A stretch of 64,000 bases of DNA from the NCBI RefSeq assembly GCF_001659725.1, contig NZ_CP015922.1, positions 2,046,001 to 2,110,000 of the forward strand, read 5' to 3'. Positions 60,319-64,000 of this stretch are shown in pieces. Position numbers and translations under genes: made by a program. Position 1 is the first letter of the stretch; each line of letters starts with the position of its first letter. Origin of the DNA: Polynucleobacter wuianus (lineage in GTDB: Bacteria; Pseudomonadota; Gammaproteobacteria; Burkholderiales; Burkholderiaceae). The notes beneath the pieces are model-generated. The model was not told where the DNA came from and made no database searches. It saw nothing but the letters and a program-made list of their open reading frames with translations.

Positions 60319-61062
60319 ATGCATTTTCTAGTGAATCTTACTCAATCCATCAGCGTACAAATATTGCCCACTGCTTGCATTGCTTGTCAGCAATATCAAG
60401 ACAATTCTATTTGCGTCTCATGCCTCAATGCTTTGCAGGAGCATAGCCTTACTCACTACGAGTGCTGCTATCAATGTGGCATTCCGCTAAATGCATATGA
60501 AGTTCATGAACAACATTGCCAATCGTGTAAAAAGCATTCACCATTCTTTGATGAAACTCATTGTCTTGATTGCTACGACGGGATATTACAAGACGCCCTG
60601 CATCAACTCAAATACCAAAAGAGAATTGCATTTGCACATGGGCTTGCTAAGGCATGGAATCAAATTCAATCGAACCTGCTAGGACAACATCATGCAGACT
60701 TTCTTCTCCCCGTTCCATTAAGTACTGAAAAATTACTCACTCGAGGATTTAATCAAAGCTGGGAACTGGCAAGGAGAATCCACTGCAGCAACCATGCGCA
60801 AAAGCTCCCTTACGCCCTAAGACGCCATCATCACCCAGACCATCAAGCAGGCAATACCTTAGTAGCAAGGCAAGATGCTATTCAGGAGATGTTTTATATT
60901 GACACTCAATATCAATCTCGCTTGAAAGGCAAAATCGTTATTGTCTTTGATGATGTGATGACTAGCGGTGCGACACTCAATGAAATTGCGCGTATTCTCA
61001 AATCTATTGGGGTCTTGCGTGTCATTAATTGGGTATTACTCAGAACCACAAAATTTACTTGA
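60319..61062 (+). CDS. comF: ComF-family phosphoribosyltransferase-like protein
   Basis: Required for natural transformation in other bacteria, with an unclear biochemical role. 247 residues: an N-terminal zinc-ribbon-like region of CxxC pairs (CIAC, CVSC, CYQCGIPL, CQSCKKH) and a C-terminal PRTase fold with IVIVFDDVMTSGATLNE. The frame opens at 60283 on a TTG, within the divergent BioC-like gene; the ATG at 60319 is chosen, giving the usual start HFLVNLTQS. Followed by trmL after 28 bases. Confidence 0.92.
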   Translation: MHFLVNLTQSISVQILPTACIACQQYQDNSICVSCLNALQEHSLTHYECCYQCGIPLNAYEVHEQHCQSCKKHSPFFDETHCLDCYDGILQDALHQLKYQKRIAFAHGLAKAWNQIQSNLLGQHHADFLLPVPLSTEKLLTRGFNQSWELARRIHCSNHAQKLPYALRRHHHPDHQAGNTLVARQDAIQEMFYIDTQYQSRLKGKIVIVFDDVMTSGATLNEIARILKSIGVLRVINWVLLRTTKFT

Positions 61063-61090
61063 TCAGTCCTTTAAGAATTGAAAATGCAGC

Positions 61091-61561
61091 ATGTTTAATA
61101 TCGTTTTATTCGAACCAGAAATTCCTCCGAATACGGGAAACATTATTCGCTTGTGTGCCAACACGGGAGCAAAACTGCATCTTATTGAACCATTGGGCTT
61201 CCCAATGGAAGACGCTAAATTGCGTCGCGCCGGTTTGGATTATCACGAGTTTGCAAGTATCAAAGTACACGCAAATTGGGCACAGTTTCTGATCAATGAA
61301 AAACCCGATCCCCAGCATCTCTTTGCATTAACCACTAAGGGCAAGGGAAGGTTTCATGAGGGAAGGTATCTTGCGAATGATTACTTCATCTTTGGCTCAG
61401 AAACCAAAGGCATTACTGATGAAGTACGCAACTCAATTCCCGCTGGAAATCAGATGCGTCTTGCGATGCAAGATAGTAGTCGCAGCCTAAACCTATCCAA
61501 TACGGTGGCCATTGTGGTATATGAAGCTTGGCGCCAGAATGGTCTTGCAGGCGGCAAGTAG
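61091..61561 (+). CDS. trmL: tRNA (cytidine(34)-2'-O)-methyltransferase
   Basis: SPOUT-class enzyme methylating the wobble nucleotide of leucine tRNAs. 156 residues with NIVLFEPEIPPNTGNIIRLC at the N-terminus, then LIEPLGFPMEDAKLRRAGLDY and the trefoil-knot SAM region FGSETKGITDEV and RSLNLSNTVAIVVYEA. Next gene after comF and convergent with gpsA (20 bases). Confidence 0.95.
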   Translation: MFNIVLFEPEIPPNTGNIIRLCANTGAKLHLIEPLGFPMEDAKLRRAGLDYHEFASIKVHANWAQFLINEKPDPQHLFALTTKGKGRFHEGRYLANDYFIFGSETKGITDEVRNSIPAGNQMRLAMQDSSRSLNLSNTVAIVVYEAWRQNGLAGGK

Positions 61562-61581
61562 ACCTAAGAAGCTTTACGGTC

Positions 61582-62604
61582 TTAAGATTCAATTTTTGGG
61601 TCGCGGCCCATTAGCTTTTTAAGAGCCTCTTTTGGGGTGAGTTTGCTCGAGAGCACTTCCCCCATCATTGTTGTGATCGGCATTTCTACATCCAAACGCT
61701 TTGCAAGATCACTGACTGCGGCGGCACACAACACACCCTCGGCAACATGACCCAAACTTGCCAAAATCTGATCTAAAGATTTTCCCGCAGCCAACTCAAG
61801 CCCTACACGGCGATTGCGCGATAGATCTCCTGTAGCAGTCAAAATCAAATCGCCAACACCTGTTAAACCCATACAGGTTTCAGATTTACCACCAGCAGCT
61901 TTAACCAAGCGCATCATCTCTGCAAGACCGCGGGTTAGCACTGCAGCGCGCGCATTCAATCCTAAATTTAAGCCATCACCAATACCGGCAGCAATCGCTA
62001 ATACATTCTTTACGGCACCACCCAATTCAACACCGATCAAATCATCGCTGGAATAAACGCGCATATTGCCATGATGAAAAGCAGCTTGAACGATTTCACA
62101 AAGATGCGTGGAAGAACTGGCAACGGTTAAGGCACATGGCATTCCTGCACCTACCTCATGAGCAAAACTCGGCCCAGATAAAGCGCCATAAGCATGCTTT
62201 AGGCCATGACTATGAGCTCGATCTTCACGCCCTACAACTTGATGGGGCAAAAGCGCGGTGGATGGCTCCAAGCCTTTACACAACCAAATAATATTAAGTG
62301 GCTGATTCGCAATCTTCAGAGCATTGGCAATAGTTTCTGAGAGACCAGACATCGGAGTTGCAATCACTAAAAGATCTTCAGGACCAACTCGTTTGACTGC
62401 AGCAGCAAAATTGCTTTCTAGCAGTAAATTTTTTGGCAAAGAAATGCCTGGTAGGTAAGACTGGTTTTCACCCGTTTGCACAATATCTTGCAACTGTTTA
62501 TCACTACGAGACCATAAGCACACATCTTCTGCTTGAAGCTGACGTGCTGCTTGAGAGGCCATTGCAGTCCCCCAAGCACCGGCACCAAGCAATGTCACTT
62601 TCAT
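61582..62604 (-). CDS. gpsA: Glycerol-3-phosphate dehydrogenase [NAD(P)+]
   Basis: Makes sn-glycerol-3-phosphate from DHAP for phospholipids. 340 residues with N-terminal LGAGAWGTAMASQAA, SGPSFAHEVGAGMP, and the conserved VELGGAVKNVLAIAAGIGDGL with its catalytic Lys. Downstream of secB (24 bases); the order rhodanese-grxC-secB-gpsA is conserved in Burkholderiales and Neisseriales. Confidence 0.97.
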   Translation of the reverse strand: MKVTLLGAGAWGTAMASQAARQLQAEDVCLWSRSDKQLQDIVQTGENQSYLPGISLPKNLLLESNFAAAVKRVGPEDLLVIATPMSGLSETIANALKIANQPLNIIWLCKGLEPSTALLPHQVVGREDRAHSHGLKHAYGALSGPSFAHEVGAGMPCALTVASSSTHLCEIVQAAFHHGNMRVYSSDDLIGVELGGAVKNVLAIAAGIGDGLNLGLNARAAVLTRGLAEMMRLVKAAGGKSETCMGLTGVGDLILTATGDLSRNRRVGLELAAGKSLDQILASLGHVAEGVLCAAAVSDLAKRLDVEMPITTMMGEVLSSKLTPKEALKKLMGRDPKIES

Positions 62605-62628
62605 AATCTGTGACCTAGCTTTTGATGA

Positions 62629-63153
62629 TTAATTCGGAAGAATGATTTTGCTTTCATCTGAACTATCGCCAGCACTATCGCCAGCAGCTTGTTGCGCCTG
62701 CATCAATCTGTGCTCGTACATTCCATGGAAATTAATTTCATTCAAATGGATCGGCTGGAAACCAGCACGACTAATGACATCGGCCATGTTTGATCGCAGG
62801 TATGGATACAAAATTGTTGGGCAAGTAATGCCTAACATTGGATCAATTTGTTCAGCAGGGATATTTTTAAATTCAAAGATACCTGCTTGATTAGCCTCAA
62901 CTAAGAAGAGTACCTTGCCTTCAACGCGCGCAGTTATGGTAGAGCTTAGGGTAACCTCAAAGAGTTCACCGCTGATAGGCTTAACGCCAACATCCACTTC
63001 AATTTGTACCTGTGGCTCTGCAACCACCAGGAAAATTTCTGGTGCATTGGGTTGCTCCAGAGATAAATCCTTCAGGTAGATGCGTTGAATGCGAAATGAA
63101 GGATCTTGAGATTCGGTATTGGCTGCGCTAGGAGCAGAAGATTGTTCAGTCAT
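62629..63153 (-). CDS. secB: Protein-export chaperone SecB
   Basis: Tetrameric chaperone that holds preproteins and hands them to SecA. 174 residues from the ATG at 63153; a GTG one codon upstream is the alternative. N-terminal FRIQRIYLKDLSLEQPNAPEIF, then LGITCPTILYPYLRSNMADVISRAGF. The C-terminus (QQAAGDSAGDSSDESK) is acidic/Ser-rich. Between grxC (26 bases) and gpsA. Confidence 0.97.
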   Translation of the reverse strand: MTEQSSAPSAANTESQDPSFRIQRIYLKDLSLEQPNAPEIFLVVAEPQVQIEVDVGVKPISGELFEVTLSSTITARVEGKVLFLVEANQAGIFEFKNIPAEQIDPMLGITCPTILYPYLRSNMADVISRAGFQPIHLNEINFHGMYEHRLMQAQQAAGDSAGDSSDESKIILPN

Positions 63154-63179
63154 CACAAACTTTCTTTATATTTAATCTA

Positions 63180-63434
63180 TCAAACTAATAAAGGATCGAG
63201 CTTTCCAGCGCGATCCAAAGCAACTAAATCATCGTAACCACCCACATGGGTCTCATCAATGTAAATTTGCGGGACAGTGCGGCGACCAGTGCGAGTCATC
63301 ATGACCTCACGTTGAGCGGGATCACGATCAATCAAAATCTTTTCTAAATTACTCACGCCTTTTTTTTGCAACAGTTTTTCCGCCATAACGCAGTATGGAC
63401 AAACTTGTGTGCTGTACATTGTGACTTTTGGCAT
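63180..63434 (-). CDS. grxC: Glutaredoxin 3
   Basis: Glutathione-dependent disulfide reductase. 84 residues from the ATG at 63434: MPKVTMYSTQVCPYCVMAE with active site Cys12-Pro-Tyr-Cys15, and RTVPQIYIDETHVGGYDDL containing the cis-Pro and GG glutathione motif. The frame upstream to 63569 is inside the rhodanese gene and is rejected. Spacing to the rhodanese stop is 8 bases. Confidence 0.96.
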   Translation of the reverse strand: MPKVTMYSTQVCPYCVMAEKLLQKKGVSNLEKILIDRDPAQREVMMTRTGRRTVPQIYIDETHVGGYDDLVALDRAGKLDPLLV

Positions 63435-63442
63435 ATCTTCTC

Positions 63443-63856
63443 TTATTTCACCAATGGAAGAGCAGCAATTTTCCAGGCTTGAACACCGCCCTCTAAAACA
63501 CCAACCTCTAAAAATCCAAGCTTTTGAACTCGAGCTAGGGCTTTGCGCGATTGTGATCCAGTCTCGCAAACCAATACTAGAGGGCGCTTGCGATCCAACT
63601 TCAAAGTTTCAATAGCAGCCTCTAGACTGGCTACATTAGCCATCTTCGCGCCAGGTAGATGCCCCGCTTTAAATGCCTCTTCAGCACGTAAGTCCAAAAC
63701 ATGGGCTTTACGGCGGTTTATCCAAATAGTCGCTTCAGTAGGCGACAAGCCTTTTCCGCTGATAAGCGTAGATAATGTAGGAAGGAAAAGCGCTGCGCCC
63801 GAAACAAGCAGAAGGGCAATAAGCGCTAAATTATCAATTTGCGTGAGAAAGTTCAT
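63443..63856 (-). CDS. Membrane-anchored rhodanese-like protein
   Basis: Sulfurtransferase-fold protein; often linked to glutaredoxin and SecB genes, function not established. 137 residues: one N-terminal membrane helix (LALIALLLVSGAALFLP) and a rhodanese domain with VLDLRAEEAFKAGHLPGA and the active-site loop LVLVCETGSQSRKA (Cys present, so it may be active). Start taken at the ATG at 63856; a GTG precedes it. First gene of the rhodanese-grxC-secB-gpsA run, 22 bases from the divergent gpmA. Confidence 0.9.
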   Translation of the reverse strand: MNFLTQIDNLALIALLLVSGAALFLPTLSTLISGKGLSPTEATIWINRRKAHVLDLRAEEAFKAGHLPGAKMANVASLEAAIETLKLDRKRPLVLVCETGSQSRKALARVQKLGFLEVGVLEGGVQAWKIAALPLVK

Positions 63857-63878
63857 CACCGGATTATAGAATGGCTCT

Positions 63879-64000
63879 ATGAAACAACTTGTCCTTATTC
63901 GTCATGGCGAATCCGCCTGGAACCTTGAAAACCGCTTCACTGGCTGGGCGGACGTTGACTTAACCCCTAAAGGCGCAGAACAAGCCCTAGCGGCGGGGAA
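63879..64000 (+). CDS. gpmA: 2,3-bisphosphoglycerate-dependent phosphoglycerate mutase, N-terminal part
   Basis: Glycolytic mutase converting 3- to 2-phosphoglycerate. Only the first 40 codons are in the window. The beginning MKQLVLIRHGESAWNLEN has the RHG phosphohistidine motif (His9), followed by RFTGWADVDLTPKG, which is characteristic of the dPGM type. The gene runs off the right edge. Divergent from the rhodanese gene by 22 bases. Confidence 0.93.
   Translation, partial: MKQLVLIRHGESAWNLENRFTGWADVDLTPKGAEQALAAG

Noticed and set aside
1..64000. Mobile elements, prophage, CRISPR, toxin-antitoxin or defence systems
   Set aside because: No transposase, integrase, terminal repeats, direct-repeat arrays or nuclease/helicase defence genes were seen. 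The gene content is housekeeping and in conserved betaproteobacterial order.

Overview
The window looks like a stretch of core chromosome from a free-living betaproteobacterium of the family Burkholderiaceae. The moderate G+C content, the protein sequences and the gene order fit the freshwater genus Polynucleobacter best. That genus call is inference from recalled family and synteny knowledge; no search was run. Almost every gene is a housekeeping gene. I see no insertion sequence, prophage, CRISPR array, toxin-antitoxin pair, integrase or defence island.

Layout. 1-5220: tyrS (cut by the window edge), anmK, erpA, argC, the rplM-rpsI ribosomal operon, a 418-base non-coding interval with a strong small-RNA or attenuator candidate, an OsmC-like gene and the RNase P RNA gene. 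5280-20760: a long minus-strand block with pyrC, glycerate kinase, an Atm1-type ABC exporter, nudB, aspS, a DUF502 membrane protein, ubiquinone genes (ubiB, ubiJ, ubiE) interrupted by a Tim44-like gene, a DUF971 gene and a 1279-residue FAD/Fe-S oxidoreductase. 20790-24180: ilvA with a candidate structured leader, a 5'-nucleotidase and queF. 24270-30920: ssb, an MFS transporter, uvrA and a CPA2-type K+/H+ antiporter. 30930-37370: the LPS supply operon kdsD-kdsC-lptC-lptA-lptB running into hpf-ptsN-hprK-rapZ, with the usual rpoN missing between lptB and hpf. 37310-44260: mutY and mutM facing a TPR-LolB fusion, ispE, tRNA-Gln, prs, rplY and pth. 44270-48390: ferredoxin, coaD, rsmD and two M16 peptidases. 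48450-50360: ftsY and rpoH, the latter behind a perfect CIRCE element. 50380-59430: a complete aa3/caa3-type cytochrome c oxidase cluster with its assembly factors. 59500-64000: a BioC-like methyltransferase, comF, trmL, gpsA, secB, grxC, a rhodanese and the start of gpmA.

How the parts work together. The cta cluster makes the terminal oxidase and its haem A and copper insertion factors, while ubiB/ubiJ/ubiE supply quinone to the same aerobic chain. The kds/lpt genes make Kdo and move LPS outward, and LolB places lipoproteins in the same outer membrane. hpf/ptsN/hprK/rapZ are signalling genes usually linked to rpoN.

No clearly new multi-gene system is present. The best leads are small: a CU-rich small RNA or leader upstream of rplM, a P1-like stem enclosing alternative hairpins directly before ilvA, loss of rpoN with a 28-codon reading frame in its place, a TPR-LolB lipoprotein fusion, a MutY with a non-canonical Fe-S cysteine spacing, and HrcA-type control of rpoH.
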